Source of the DNA: Nocardia seriolae NBRC 15557
GTDB taxonomy: Bacteria > Actinomycetota > Actinomycetes > Mycobacteriales > Mycobacteriaceae
Direction of reading: 5' to 3'
DNA: 64,000 nt
Assembly: GCF_007990715.1 (NCBI RefSeq)
Contig: NZ_BJWY01000025.1
Location: 1-64,000 of the forward strand
The translations under genes and the position numbers were made by a program. The notes under the pieces are model-generated. The model saw only the letters and a list, made by a program, of their open reading frames with translations, was not told the origin of the DNA and did no database searches. This document shows, piece after piece, positions 8,177 to 20,089 of the stretch; the stretch's first letter is position 1, and each line of letters opens with the position of its first letter.

Positions 8177-9163
8177 GTGGCCGGTCTGGGTGTCGACGTG
8201 GGTAACGACCCGGAGTTGATGCGGAAAATCGGGGCGACGGCAGGGGAGTTCGCGCTCGGGGAGCATCGGACGTATCACCTGGCTCGGAAGATCGGGACTC
8301 GGCTGGACCTCTACGAGCACGGGGCCGTGGTGGTGCTGGGTGGGCAGCAGATTCGGGTGGTGCGCAACGACAGCGCGCGGGTGACGCAGAAGATCGTGCG
8401 GCACACCAGGAATGGGGTGCATACGGGGACCACGCATCACTATCGGGTGACCGATGTGCGCGGGGAGGAGATGCTGCTCACCGAGGCGGTGTGCTGTCCG
8501 GAGGAGTGGGGACCGCAGCTGGTGGAGGGGATCGCTGCGCGGCAGGCGGCGGGCGCGATCGAAACCCTGCGCGCGGGTGGGCGATTGGAGTTCGGGCCGT
8601 GGTGGCTGACCGCCACCCAGGCGGGGACGGTCAAGAAAACCTTTGCCCTGCAGGAGCTTCGAGGGTTCCGGGTGAAGTCGGGGCAGGTGATCATCGAGGC
8701 GGGTGAGGACACCCGGATCACGCACAGCATCGACAAGTTCCCGAATTTCGCGCTGTTCCAGTTCCTTTTGAAGCAGTTGGTGCCGGGCCTTCCCGAGTCG
8801 GCGGGCAAGGTGTTCAGCCGTAGTCTGGCCGTGCGCGGCTGGAATACCGCCTTCGCCGTCGTGGCCGTGATCGCGTTCATGATCGCGGGTGTGAGCAGCT
8901 GGCCGGTCGGCAGGACCGAACTGTGCGAGAAGTTCTCGGCGGTGCAGAAGGCCGGTATCGAGGTGACCGACCCGGTGAAGAACCTGCGCGACGCGGCCCG
9001 CAACTACCGCGGCGACCAGCAGTCCGCGGTCCGCGCCGACGGCGACAAGCTGGCGAAGTTCACCGGTTCCGGATTCCACTGGGTCAAGGAAACCGAACTC
9101 GACGACGCCACCCCCGCCATCCGCGGCGTCTGCAACGCGAACTCCTTCACGAGCCGGAAGTGA
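8177..9163 (+). CDS. Hypothetical protein with a PH-like region and one membrane segment
   Basis: The 328-residue protein is not confidently assigned. Residues 1-215 are beta-rich and include VVVLGGQQIRVVRNDSARV, and FGPWWLTATQAGTVKKTFAL followed by SGQVIIEAGED. These alternating strands recall the bacterial PH-like domains of DUF6585-type proteins. One membrane helix follows at about 229-245 (FAVVAVIAFMIAGVSSW). The final 80 residues form a predicted extracytoplasmic tail with two Cys (ELCEKF and GVCNAN). The start is GTG at 8177 with GGAGGGGG upstream. It is four bases from a small membrane protein gene, so the two are probably cotranscribed. Confidence 0.75.
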   Translation: MAGLGVDVGNDPELMRKIGATAGEFALGEHRTYHLARKIGTRLDLYEHGAVVVLGGQQIRVVRNDSARVTQKIVRHTRNGVHTGTTHHYRVTDVRGEEMLLTEAVCCPEEWGPQLVEGIAARQAAGAIETLRAGGRLEFGPWWLTATQAGTVKKTFALQELRGFRVKSGQVIIEAGEDTRITHSIDKFPNFALFQFLLKQLVPGLPESAGKVFSRSLAVRGWNTAFAVVAVIAFMIAGVSSWPVGRTELCEKFSAVQKAGIEVTDPVKNLRDAARNYRGDQQSAVRADGDKLAKFTGSGFHWVKETELDDATPAIRGVCNANSFTSRK

Positions 9164-9167
9164 TGCC

Positions 9168-9329
9168 ATGAACCGCGATACCCGCAGCCTGATCACCGCC
9201 GCCTTCACCCTGCTGGTCGGCGTGCTGGCGCTGACGCTGACCACCAGTTGGTTCTGGCCCATCCTGATCCTGGTGCTGGGCGGCATCGGACTGACCGCCG
9301 CACTGGTGACCCCGGCCCGCGAATCCTGA
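9168..9329 (+). CDS. Small two-helix membrane protein (53 aa)
   Basis: A 53-codon frame starts with ATG four bases after the stop of the preceding gene. The product is almost wholly hydrophobic after MNRDTRS: AAFTLLVGVLALTLTTSWFW and PILILVLGGIGLTAALV form two membrane helices. This architecture is frequent among small actinobacterial membrane proteins encoded beside larger envelope proteins. Function is unknown. Spacing and hydrophobic pattern make it a probable real gene. Confidence 0.65.
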   Translation: MNRDTRSLITAAFTLLVGVLALTLTTSWFWPILILVLGGIGLTAALVTPARES

Positions 9330-9389
9330 GCACCGATCCACCGGGCGTGGCGTCCGGGAGCCGGACCCGTGGCCTGGTTCGATGGGGTA

Positions 9390-10208
9390 ATGGCCGACAA
9401 GGTTGTTCTGATAACGGGCACTTCCACGGGAATCGGCCTGGCGGTCGCCGCCGCCGCGGTGCGGGCCGGATATCGGACCGTGGCGACGCTGCGCAATCCG
9501 GACAAGGCCGGTCCGGTCCGGGAAACCGGTGCGGACGTGCGGCAATTGGATGTGACCGACTCGAATTCGATCGCCGACTGCCTGGCGGGCGTGGCCGCCG
9601 ACTACGGCCGCCTGGACGCCGTGGTCAACAATGCGGGAGTCTCGGTGCTGGGCACCGTGGAGCACCTGCCGATGGCGGATATCCGCCGCGCGATGGAGGT
9701 CAATTTCTTCGGCGTGGTCGAGGTGACCAAGGTGGCCATGCCGCTGCTGCGCGCCTCGAAGGGCCGCGTGGTGACGGTGACCAGCGTCGGCGGCGCGGTC
9801 GGGCAGCCGTTCAACGAGGCCTACTGTGCGGCGAAGTTCGCGGTGGAGGGTTTCATGCAGAGCCTGGAGCCGGTCGCCGCGACGGTCGGAGTCGGGGTCA
9901 GTGTCGTCGAACCGGGCGCGGTGACAACGGAATTCGTCAACAACGCGAAGATCGACATTCCCACCGCCGTCGCCGCCGCGGGCCCCTACGCCCCGGCCCT
10001 GGAGGCCTACATCAACCGCACACGCGGCGCGTACAGCACCGCCCAGACCGCCGACCAGGTGGCCGAGGTGGTCATGTCCGCCCTCACCGCGTATCCGATC
10101 GTCTTCCGCTGGCAGACCTCGGATTTCGCCCGCTCCTTCGTCGCCGACAGCCTGTCGGACCTCGACGGCTCCATCGTCGCGGGCCTGACCTCCAAGTGGG
10201 TCCGCTGA
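9390..10208 (+). CDS. Short-chain dehydrogenase/reductase (SDR)
   Basis: The product of about 272 residues is a classical SDR. It has the dinucleotide-binding motif TGTSTGIG at residues 9-16, NNAG near residue 85, the catalytic Ser in VTSVGG and the catalytic Tyr and Lys in YCAAK. The C-terminal region (VSVVEPGAVTTEF) is typical too. It oxidises or reduces an alcohol/ketone substrate with NAD(P)H; the substrate cannot be read from sequence. I chose ATG 9390 because it puts the cofactor motif at the usual distance; a GTG at 9369 would add seven residues. It converges with dtd, with six bases between. Confidence 0.92.
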   Translation: MADKVVLITGTSTGIGLAVAAAAVRAGYRTVATLRNPDKAGPVRETGADVRQLDVTDSNSIADCLAGVAADYGRLDAVVNNAGVSVLGTVEHLPMADIRRAMEVNFFGVVEVTKVAMPLLRASKGRVVTVTSVGGAVGQPFNEAYCAAKFAVEGFMQSLEPVAATVGVGVSVVEPGAVTTEFVNNAKIDIPTAVAAAGPYAPALEAYINRTRGAYSTAQTADQVAEVVMSALTAYPIVFRWQTSDFARSFVADSLSDLDGSIVAGLTSKWVR

Positions 10209-10214
10209 GGCCGC

Positions 10215-10658
<444 letters not shown>

Positions 10659-10814
10659 GATCATCGATCTTCGCAGATGGGTGCGCCGCGCCCGCGCAAT
10701 GATCGGTGACCGAGCCCCCGTGCCCCGAATTTCCTTGTGCGCCATCGCGAGTTCATGACAGTAGGCTGTGCTGGCACGGATAGCTGACACTGGGCGGAGC
10801 GACGGAAGTTACCG

Positions 10815-12811
<1,997 letters not shown>

Positions 12812-12815
<4 letters not shown>

Positions 12816-13600
12816 ACTGGGAGCTCACCGACGACGAGTTCAAGGTGTTGTGCAATCGGTACCTGGACGGCTGGTTGCCCGCCCCGCTCACCTACACCAG
12901 TCGAATCCAGACGATGGACGCGTACGACCGTGAACTGGATCGGGTGGAGGCCGGACTGCGCGACCGTCTCGACGTCGGCCTGAACCTGCCGTTCGAGACC
13001 CTCGCCAATCCCGAGGTGCTCGTCGTGTCCGGCGCCTGGTGCGACAACGATCTCGATAATCCGGACAAGCAGATTCGGATTCACGCTGCCCGGCGGGGCT
13101 GGCACGCGGTCATGATCGTCCAGCATCCGGGCGAAACCGCCTACCACAGTGCCGGATACACGCTCACCGAATGTGACCCGGACGCACTGTCCACCCTGAT
13201 GGTCGAGCGGCTGCCCGCCACGGCGGCCGCGGCGGGGTCGCCGCTTCCCATGGTGTTCGACGCTCCGGAACAGGACCCCTACGAGATCCGGCAGGGTCTG
13301 GCCTTCGATTCCTTCGAGGACACGGCCGAGGCGGGTAGCCTCGCGTTCTGGAACAAGCCCGCCGAACGAACCGGCTTCCTGCGGGTGGTGCAGGGCCGTT
13401 CGATCTACGGTCCGCGCGGGCGGCTGATGACGACCGCGGTCTGGCGGGATGTGCCAGGCGAAGGCCGCTATCTCATCGAGGTGGACGAGCCCGAGATGCG
13501 TGCGGTGGGAGCGGATTCGGCCGTGCTCGCCGACAGCATCGATCGCCGCATGCAGCTGGTGCTCGACCACATGCAGGAGCGCGGGGAACTGCGGGTGTGA
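12812..13600 (+). CDS. EspG-family ESX secretion chaperone
   Basis: This 262-residue cytosolic protein matches the EspG family: WELTDDEFKVLC and LPAPLTYTSR at the start, a beta-rich core (VLVVSGAWCDND, RRGWHAVMIVQHPG) and the C-terminal RVVQGRSIYGPRGR segment. In mycobacteria EspG binds the WXG-bearing tip of PPE substrates and keeps them soluble for ESX secretion. It starts at GTG 12812, overlapping the upstream substrate gene. A second copy lies at 39479, likewise after an ESX-like substrate gene. Assignment rests on motif pattern and context. Confidence 0.82.
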
Positions 13601-13698
13601 CGGCGGCGGGCTGCGCGGTTCCCGCGCCGCCCGAATCGGCACTCTCCGTTAAGATTCCGGCTACTGGGCGGTTGCCGGGGGCTGTCAAGGTCAACATC

Positions 13699-14031
13699 AT
13701 GAGCGGCAGTCGGCTGGAGTCGTACCATGATTTGCTGGTGACGGCCTCGCGGAAGACCGGTGAGGTGCACGACGGCATCCAGGGTGTGGTGGACCGTCTG
13801 GCGTCCGCCACTGCCGCGCTGGGGGATCCGTGGGGTTCCGACAGCCTGGGCAATCAGTTCGCCAATGGCGCACAGGGTTATCTGGCCCGCAAGAAGAACA
13901 TTGTCGAGGGCGCCACGAATATGGCGGGCACCTTCGCGAACTTCTCGAAATCCCAGCATGATTCGGCCGTCGAGCTGGAGAAGATCGAGAAGGAGAACGC
14001 CGACGCGTTCCGGGGCGGGGCGCAGCGGTGA
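13699..14031 (+). CDS. WXG100-family protein
   Basis: The 110-residue protein is a helical-hairpin WXG100 member. The turn reads DPWGSDSLGNQFANGAQGY, where W and following G mark the motif, with amphipathic helices on each side (residues about 5-45 and 60-105). ATG 13699 was chosen over a longer upstream frame because it gives the standard length of about 100. It overlaps the YbaB-like gene by four bases and precedes a giant CpnT-like gene. The same order occurs in the second locus (53288, 52964, 51641). It probably accompanies the toxin through an ESX system. Confidence 0.85.
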   Translation: MSGSRLESYHDLLVTASRKTGEVHDGIQGVVDRLASATAALGDPWGSDSLGNQFANGAQGYLARKKNIVEGATNMAGTFANFSKSQHDSAVELEKIEKENADAFRGGAQR

Positions 14032-14522
14032 CCAACGAGCAGGCCAAGAACGAACTCGCGGCCATCCTCGAGGGCTTCGCCGACGAGATGCGCACCATTA
14101 CCCGGTTGCAGCGTGAGCGGGCGGCGCTGACCGCGTCGGCGACGGTGCGCGGTAAGCGGGTCACCGTCACGGTGAATGCGGACGGCACCGTCATCGAGAC
14201 CCGATTCGGTTCCGGCATAGAGGATCTCGACTATCCGGAGATCGGCAAGGCGGTGACCGAGGCCGCCCAGCAGGCCGCTGCCGAGGTGGCGCGCCAGAGC
14301 CGCGATCTGATGGCTCCGGTATCGCAGAACCGGAACCGGCTGCCCAAGCTGGCCGACCTGGTGCCCGGAATGCCGGATCTCAGTGCGGAATTGGCGATTC
14401 CCGAGGCGCCGGTGGTCTCCACCGCGCCGCCGAAGTCGCCCGAACGGCTCGGCGGATTCCGGGAATCGACGACCGATACCGCGCAGCCGCGGCCGGGTGG
14501 AGCCACCGATTCCGGATGGTGA
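14028..14522 (+). CDS. YbaB/EbfC-like protein of a toxin locus
   Basis: This 164-residue protein has a YbaB/EbfC-type domain at about 20-105: a long helix, then the strand pair RVTVTVNADGTVIETRF, then a helix (VTEAAQQAAAEVARQS). Classical YbaB proteins are about 110 residues and bind DNA; this one adds a Pro-rich tail ending GATDSGW. A paralog at 52446-52964 ends in the same GATDSGW, although most of the tail differs. In both loci it lies between a WXG100 gene and a CpnT-like toxin gene, so a secretion or chaperone role is plausible (inference). Confidence 0.75.
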   Translation: MTNEQAKNELAAILEGFADEMRTITRLQRERAALTASATVRGKRVTVTVNADGTVIETRFGSGIEDLDYPEIGKAVTEAAQQAAAEVARQSRDLMAPVSQNRNRLPKLADLVPGMPDLSAELAIPEAPVVSTAPPKSPERLGGFRESTTDTAQPRPGGATDSGW

Positions 14523-14551
14523 TGCGAACTCGCCGGGCCGGGTAGCGGCGA

Positions 14552-17500
14552 ATGGCGCTTTACCTGCCCCCGGAACTCGAATGGCTGGGCTGGCTCGTCG
14601 GGGTGGAATGGCCCGAGGGCAACGAAGACCACATGTGGGAGTTGGCGACCCATTGGTCGGACGCCGCCAAGGGGCTGCGCGGCCAGGTCTCGAAGATGGA
14701 CGACGCCAAGTACGCGACGCTGTCGGCGTACGTGGACGGCGAGGGCCGCGACGCCATGGCCAAGGTCTTCGACACCATGGCCGGGGTCGGCGGTAAGCAG
14801 GACGGCAATACCTCGATCCTGGATCTGGCGGAGTTCTACGACCAGATCGCCGATTCGGTGCACGAGACCGGCACCGAGATCGAGTCGACCAAGCTCATGT
14901 TCTATTCGTCGCTGGCCATCCTGGCCTTCGAAATGATTGCGGCATGGGCCTTTCCGCCGACCGCACCGGCGGCGGAGGCGGCGGCGCAGGCGGCTACCCG
15001 GGTCGCGGTGCGCTTCATCGCCAGGCGGGCGATCGCGGCGATCGAGAGGCAGGTCGCCAAGCTGGTGGGTTCGACGCTGGCGAAATTCATGGTGCGGCAC
15101 TTCCTGCTGGACGCGGGGCTGGGCGTGCTGCAGGAAGCGGGCATCGAGGAGTACCAGAAGACGGTCGGGCACCGGAAGGACCTGGACTGGGGCAAGATCG
15201 GTGTCACCGCGGTCGGCGCGGCCGCCGGCGGTATCGCGGGCGGCAAGGTCGGCAAGGCGCTGGGCGAGTACTTCGAGCACTCCGGGATGAACCACTACCT
15301 GACCGCCGCCATCACCGGCACCACCGCCGGATTGGCCGGTGGCGGTGCGGGATTCCTGGCCAGTACCGGCGCGCAGTTCGGCCTCGACGCGTATCAGCAC
15401 GGGCTGGGCGACGCCTGGAAGAACACCGTCAACGCCTTCTCCCACTTCGACCCGCGCATGCTGACCGGTGGCATGGCGAACGGCGGCCTGGCCGGAATCA
15501 ATCACACTGCCGCCCACAACTTCTGGGAGCCCCGCGTCGCCCGCATGAAGGCGGGCGTCTCGACCGACATGCCACATGTCGGCTCCCGTCCCGACATGGG
15601 CGCACCCGGCAACACCGGACACACGGGTGCCACGGACGTCGGCGGCGCGGGCGGATCGGACTCCGGGCATGCAGGCGGATCGGACACCGGCCGCGCGGGT
15701 GGCGGAGACACCGGGCATGCCGGTGGTGCGGACACCGGTGGACCACGCACTCACCCGGCCGGATTCAGCGGTGAGTCAGCGGATTCCACCGCCGGTACCC
15801 GATCGACCGGCGACGGCAGCACCCCGCACCCCCAGAGCCACGACGGCGGTGGGATCGGCGTGGACAGCCGCGGCAACTCCGGCCGCGATACGCCCACCGG
15901 CGAGCAACCAGCCGCCCCCGGCGAACACGGCCAATCCGGCACCTCACAGCCCGCGGCCCACGCCCCCGCCGACACCGGCGCGCCGAGCGATACGCACGGA
16001 ACCCAGCCCCACGCGGGCACCCCCGACAATGCAGGCACCCCGGCCTCCGGCGTCCAGGCGGGCAAGCATGAAAACGCGGCCCCCGTAGCCGATTCCGCCG
16101 ACCATGGCTCCGGCCCCGTCGTCCAGAACTCAGGCCCCGCAACCCAGTCTCCCACCGCCTCCGATTCGCGACCCGCAACCCAGGATTCGCGACCCACCGC
16201 TTCGGATTCGCGCCCGGCTACCTCGGATTCGCGCCCGGCTACCTCGGATTCGCGCTCAACTGGCTCGGATTCGCGTTCTGCCGGGTCGGATTCGCGCTCG
16301 ACCGGATCTGATTCCCGTTCAACCGATTTTGATTCGCGTTCGGCGGGAGTGGAATCGGGCTCGGCGGAGCCCGAGTTGCATTCCGCGTCGGCCGATGAGT
16401 CGGGGTCGACAACTTCCGCTTCGGCGGATTCGGGTGCCCGCGACCAGTCCGCCACTGCGGCGCAGTCCGATTCGGGAACGAGTAGGTCCGGGGGAGCCGC
16501 CGATGCAGGCGCGAGCACAACCTCCGGCCCACACCCCGCCCAGGGCGGGCCCGCCGCGGCACCGCACGAGTCGCCCGCCGCGGCAGCCGCCCCTTCCGCC
16601 ACTCCAGTCGATAGCCGAATGGCATTGTCCGCCAACGCAAATGGCCCCGCGCTCACCGCGAACGGCGGCGAGGCGTCCGCCGCCGCGGCGGCGCGCCCCG
16701 GCGTCCCGGCCGGCGCCCCGACGACAGGCACCCCGTCGGCCGCGCATGCCCAGCACGGCGGCCCGACTCCCGAATCCCGCACCGCGACCCCCGACACCCG
16801 CACCTCGCCCACGCGAGCCGGCGACGCCACGGGCACCCGCTCCGACGCCACCCGCCCGGAATCCGCACGCCCGCAATCCGGTACGGAAGCCCGCCCGCAA
16901 CCCGGCGCGGAGCCCCGCCCGGCGCCCGCGGCCCACCCCCGTCCCACCGGCCCGGACACCACCCGCCCCGGCTCGGAGGCCGCTCGTCCGTCGGCTGAGG
17001 AACCGGCCGCCTCCCACGAATCCGCCGCTCCAAGCGAACTCGAGGGCTGCTCCGCAATATCCGAACCCATTGTGGATCAACGAGAGTCGGCCACCCCCGG
17101 CACCCCCGCTCCGCAATCCATAGATTCCCCCGCCACCCGCGAGAGCGCGTCCAACCCCACCGAGACCGGCAACCGCGCAGGTGAAGCACCCGCCGACCAC
17201 CCCCCGGCCCACCACGAGCCGCCCGCACCCACCGAGACCACCCCACACGAGGCGGAACTCCCGGATTCGACCCACCCATCGGACGAATCCACCACCACAT
17301 CAGGCGAATCCGATTCGCACCCCGAATCCACGCCCGCCCGCGCTGAGCCCCTTCCACGCGAGGAAGCCCCGTCGAGTGCCGAGGCGACGCCACGCAACGA
17401 GGCCGCCCCTCGCGACGAGACCGCTCTTCGCGGCGAGGTCACACTGCATGAGGACACCACCCCGCGTGAGGACGTCACGCCGCGCGATGAGACCGTGCCG

Positions 17501-18238
17501 CGCGAGGAAGTGGTGCCTCGTGACGAAGCCACCCTTCGCGATGAGACTGCGCCGCAAGACGAGTCAGCCCCGCGTGATGCGACGGCCCCGCGTGATGAGG
17601 GCCTTCCGCATGAGGAGGCCCCGCCGCGCGACGAGGCTGCGCCGCACGACGAATTCGTGCCTCGCGACGAGCCTCTGCCGCGTGACGAGGCCAGCCCGCG
17701 TGACGATACCGGGTCGCACGACGAGACTGCGCCGCGTGACGAAGCGATGCCGCGTGATGGGGTCGGGCTGGGCGATGAGGCCGGGTCGCGGTTGGGGGAG
17801 GCGCCGGTCGATTCCGAGGGGCGCGGGCGTGGTGATGAGGCGGTCGTGGATGGGGGGAACCGGCGGCCTGTTGAGGAATCCGTGCGGGAGCCGGGGGATC
17901 GGGCCGAAGGCGAACCGGTGCCTGTGGGTGATCGGTCGGAGCCGGTCGATGGGCGTGGTGCACCCGTTGAGGAGCGGGATGGGGGAGCCGGGGCGCCGGA
18001 GGACGGGCTGCTGATTGCGCCCGTTCCCGTTGGGGAGCACCCGGTTTCGCATGGCGGGGAGGGTGAGCGCGGGGCTTCCGGTGGGGAGCGGGGGCGCGAG
18101 GTCGGGGAGGGGCAGCGGGGCGGTGAGCGGCCCGTGCCGGTGGATCGACGCGGTGCGGGGGATCGAGCCGGTGAGCGGCGGGCGGGGGCGCCGGAGCGGG
18201 GCGATGGTGCGGTGGCGCATCCGGGTAGCGTGCGCTAG
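14552..18238 (+). CDS. Giant CpnT-like toxin, N-terminal part (ends at in-frame TAG)
   Basis: The 1228-codon frame encodes a CpnT/WXG100-like N-terminal domain (LEWLGWLVGVEWPEGNEDHMW, residues 9-29 in part) shared with the toxin starting at 51641. Hydrophobic and Gly/Ala-rich segments follow at about 110-150 and 225-300, then a very long disordered region (340-1228) with several repeat types (GHAGG, DSR, PRDE heptads). It stops at TAG 18236-18238, yet the same frame continues open to 35713 and carries the effector-like domains. So this is either the front of a gene broken by a nonsense mutation or a stop that is sometimes read through. It follows the YbaB-like gene by 29 bp. Confidence 0.8.
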   Translation: MALYLPPELEWLGWLVGVEWPEGNEDHMWELATHWSDAAKGLRGQVSKMDDAKYATLSAYVDGEGRDAMAKVFDTMAGVGGKQDGNTSILDLAEFYDQIADSVHETGTEIESTKLMFYSSLAILAFEMIAAWAFPPTAPAAEAAAQAATRVAVRFIARRAIAAIERQVAKLVGSTLAKFMVRHFLLDAGLGVLQEAGIEEYQKTVGHRKDLDWGKIGVTAVGAAAGGIAGGKVGKALGEYFEHSGMNHYLTAAITGTTAGLAGGGAGFLASTGAQFGLDAYQHGLGDAWKNTVNAFSHFDPRMLTGGMANGGLAGINHTAAHNFWEPRVARMKAGVSTDMPHVGSRPDMGAPGNTGHTGATDVGGAGGSDSGHAGGSDTGRAGGGDTGHAGGADTGGPRTHPAGFSGESADSTAGTRSTGDGSTPHPQSHDGGGIGVDSRGNSGRDTPTGEQPAAPGEHGQSGTSQPAAHAPADTGAPSDTHGTQPHAGTPDNAGTPASGVQAGKHENAAPVADSADHGSGPVVQNSGPATQSPTASDSRPATQDSRPTASDSRPATSDSRPATSDSRSTGSDSRSAGSDSRSTGSDSRSTDFDSRSAGVESGSAEPELHSASADESGSTTSASADSGARDQSATAAQSDSGTSRSGGAADAGASTTSGPHPAQGGPAAAPHESPAAAAAPSATPVDSRMALSANANGPALTANGGEASAAAAARPGVPAGAPTTGTPSAAHAQHGGPTPESRTATPDTRTSPTRAGDATGTRSDATRPESARPQSGTEARPQPGAEPRPAPAAHPRPTGPDTTRPGSEAARPSAEEPAASHESAAPSELEGCSAISEPIVDQRESATPGTPAPQSIDSPATRESASNPTETGNRAGEAPADHPPAHHEPPAPTETTPHEAELPDSTHPSDESTTTSGESDSHPESTPARAEPLPREEAPSSAEATPRNEAAPRDETALRGEVTLHEDTTPREDVTPRDETVPREEVVPRDEATLRDETAPQDESAPRDATAPRDEGLPHEEAPPRDEAAPHDEFVPRDEPLPRDEASPRDDTGSHDETAPRDEAMPRDGVGLGDEAGSRLGEAPVDSEGRGRGDEAVVDGGNRRPVEESVREPGDRAEGEPVPVGDRSEPVDGRGAPVEERDGGAGAPEDGLLIAPVPVGEHPVSHGGEGERGASGGERGREVGEGQRGGERPVPVDRRGAGDRAGERRAGAPERGDGAVAHPGSVR
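15600..15755 (+). repeat. Coding DTGHAGG repeats
   Basis: Units of eight to nine residues of the form (S/A)DTGHAGG recur in the giant toxin's linker, rich in Gly, His and Asp. They are the start of the disordered region after the membrane-associated segment. Confidence 0.7.
16156..16347 (+). repeat. Coding DSR hexapeptide repeats
   Basis: About ten units of the type SDSRPA/SDSRST, 18 bp each with GATTCGCG as the constant core, form a Ser-Asp-Arg array. It is charged and presumably extended. Confidence 0.8.
17350..17769 (+). repeat. Coding PRDE heptad repeats
   Basis: About twenty imperfect units of PRDExxx (21 bp) form an acidic/basic alternating array just before the sequence changes to a G-rich style and the in-frame TAG. 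The strict seven-residue period with Pro in each unit argues against a coiled coil and for an extended spacer. Confidence 0.8.
18236..18238 (+). other. In-frame amber codon inside the giant toxin frame
   Basis: TAG at 18236-18238 is codon 1229 of a frame otherwise open from ATG 14552 to the TGA at 35713 (7,053 sense codons). No ribosome-binding site is visible downstream: the first possible start is a TTG at 18344, which would remove part of the following papain-like domain. Confidence 0.9.
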
Positions 18239-19249
18239 CCGGAGCACGACTCCGCCGCGGGGCCCGATCATGGTGGGCCACAGCAGGAGTCGGGCGATCC
18301 GCGGGCGGAGCGGTCGAATCGGGGTCGCAGTGCTGAGCTGGCATTGTGGCTGCTGCGGCAGGGGACGGGCAATGATTCGATCCGGGTGCCGGATCATCGG
18401 GTCGGTCCGGAGGGCATGTCCGCGTCCGAGGTGGTCTCCGCGGCGGGCGGCAGACTGCGCCGGTTCGACGGGCACGAGGCGATCGCGGAGCGGCTGCTGG
18501 AGCTGGGGTCGGGTTCGTCCGCGCTGGTCATCGATCACTACGCGGGTTCCGCAGACGAGCACGGTGTGGGCGCGCACGCCTACCTGCTGGTCAACGAGGG
18601 CGGCAAGATCGTCGTGAAGGATCCGGGGACCGGCCGTGAGCACGGTTTCCCTCCGGAGGTGCCGGGCGAGACCAAGGGCACGCACGCCATCCTGTTCGAA
18701 GCCGATGGCAAGGCGGTGGATCCGCTCTCCGAGCGCACCCGGCAGGGTTTGCTCATGACCCGGCCGGGTCACACCGCGCACCCACAGCCCGAGCGTCCCG
18801 ACGATGTGCTCACCCGGATCGACGAGGTTCGCGACGCGGCGCGGCAGGACCTGCGCGACGCCATCGCCGACCTGCGCAAGCAGACGGGCCTGCGGGTCCA
18901 GGAATCCGACCTGGCCCCGGGCAAACTCGCCGAGACCATGAAGGCGCTCGAGGACAGCAAGGTCCGGGCGAGCAACGGCGACCCGCAACCCGCCCTGGAC
19001 CGCGTGCGCGACGCCGCACAGCGCGTCCACCGCGCGGAGAATCTCGCGCACCTGGTACTGGAGGCCGACCGGTCGCACGCCGCCCGCCCGGCGCAGGCGG
19101 CCGACCCAGCACACACCGTCGACCCCATGCACACGGCCGACCAGGCCCACGCCCCCGACCAGGCCCACGCCCCCGATCCGGCCCCCGCCGCTGATCCGAC
19201 GCACCCCTCCGACCAGGCCCACGCTGCCGATCCGGCGCGCCCGCCCGCG

Positions 19250-19935
19250 ATCGATCCGGTCGCCGAGGCAAGGGATTTCGCGCGCCGGGTAGCGGAGGCG
19301 ATCGAGTCCGGCGAAGCGACCACCGAACTCATCAGCGAGGGCGCTTTCAAGAGCGCCCAGCGGGTCGAGCTGGTCACCTTCGAAGATGGCACCCAGCTGA
19401 TTCGCAAGCTGGTCACCAATCCCGAGCACGCCAATGCGGAGGAGCTGGCGTCGCTGGTGGGCCGCGCGGCCGGGGTGGAGGTGCCGCACGTCTACCGGGA
19501 CCCGGCGAACGAGCGCATCGTCTACATGGAGTTCATGCCGGGCGACACGGCTGGGAATCACCATGCGGGCGAGATCGATCCGGCGGGCCGGTATCGCGGC
19601 ACGCCCGAGGGCCTGCGCATGGGCCTGTTCGACGCCCTGCTCGAAATCCCCGACCGCAATCCCGGCAACTGGATGGTCGGCCCCGACGGCCACCTGATCG
19701 GCATCGATCACAGCCTCGCCTTCGGCAATGATCCCCGGGCCCGCAACCCGATCAGCCAGTTCGCCCGCCAGTTCGCCGAGCACGGCGACAACCGCGAAAT
19801 GGTCTGGCGCGACCACGAACTCAACCGCTCGGAGCTGGCCGAGGTCCGCGCCCGCCTGGAAGCCCTGGCCCCCGAATTCGAGCGTGCCGGTCACCCGGAG
19901 TGGCACGAGGCCATGCTGGACCGCCTCGACCGGAT
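19250..19935 (+). other. Kinase-like domain within the giant toxin
   Basis: The segment contains RVELVTFEDGTQLIRKLV (a beta-hairpin with a Lys, like a nucleotide-binding lobe), RIVYMEFMPGDTAGNH, and DRNPGNWMVGPDGHLIGIDH, which matches the catalytic D-x-x-x-x-N and metal-binding D of PI3/4-kinase-like and related families. The catalytic Asp is codon 1701 counted from 14552. Similar domains act as effectors in other secreted proteins; activity here is inference. Confidence 0.6.
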
Positions 19936-20089
19936 CGAGCAGCACGCCCGCCCCGACGAGCCCGCGCATCAAGCGCATCCGCAGTCCTCCGATGCGAATG
20001 CGGCTGCGCCCGTGCATGACCAAGCCGACCAGCAGCATCGCGACGCCGATCACGAGGGCACCGCCGCGCACGACCCGCACCCGGACTGG

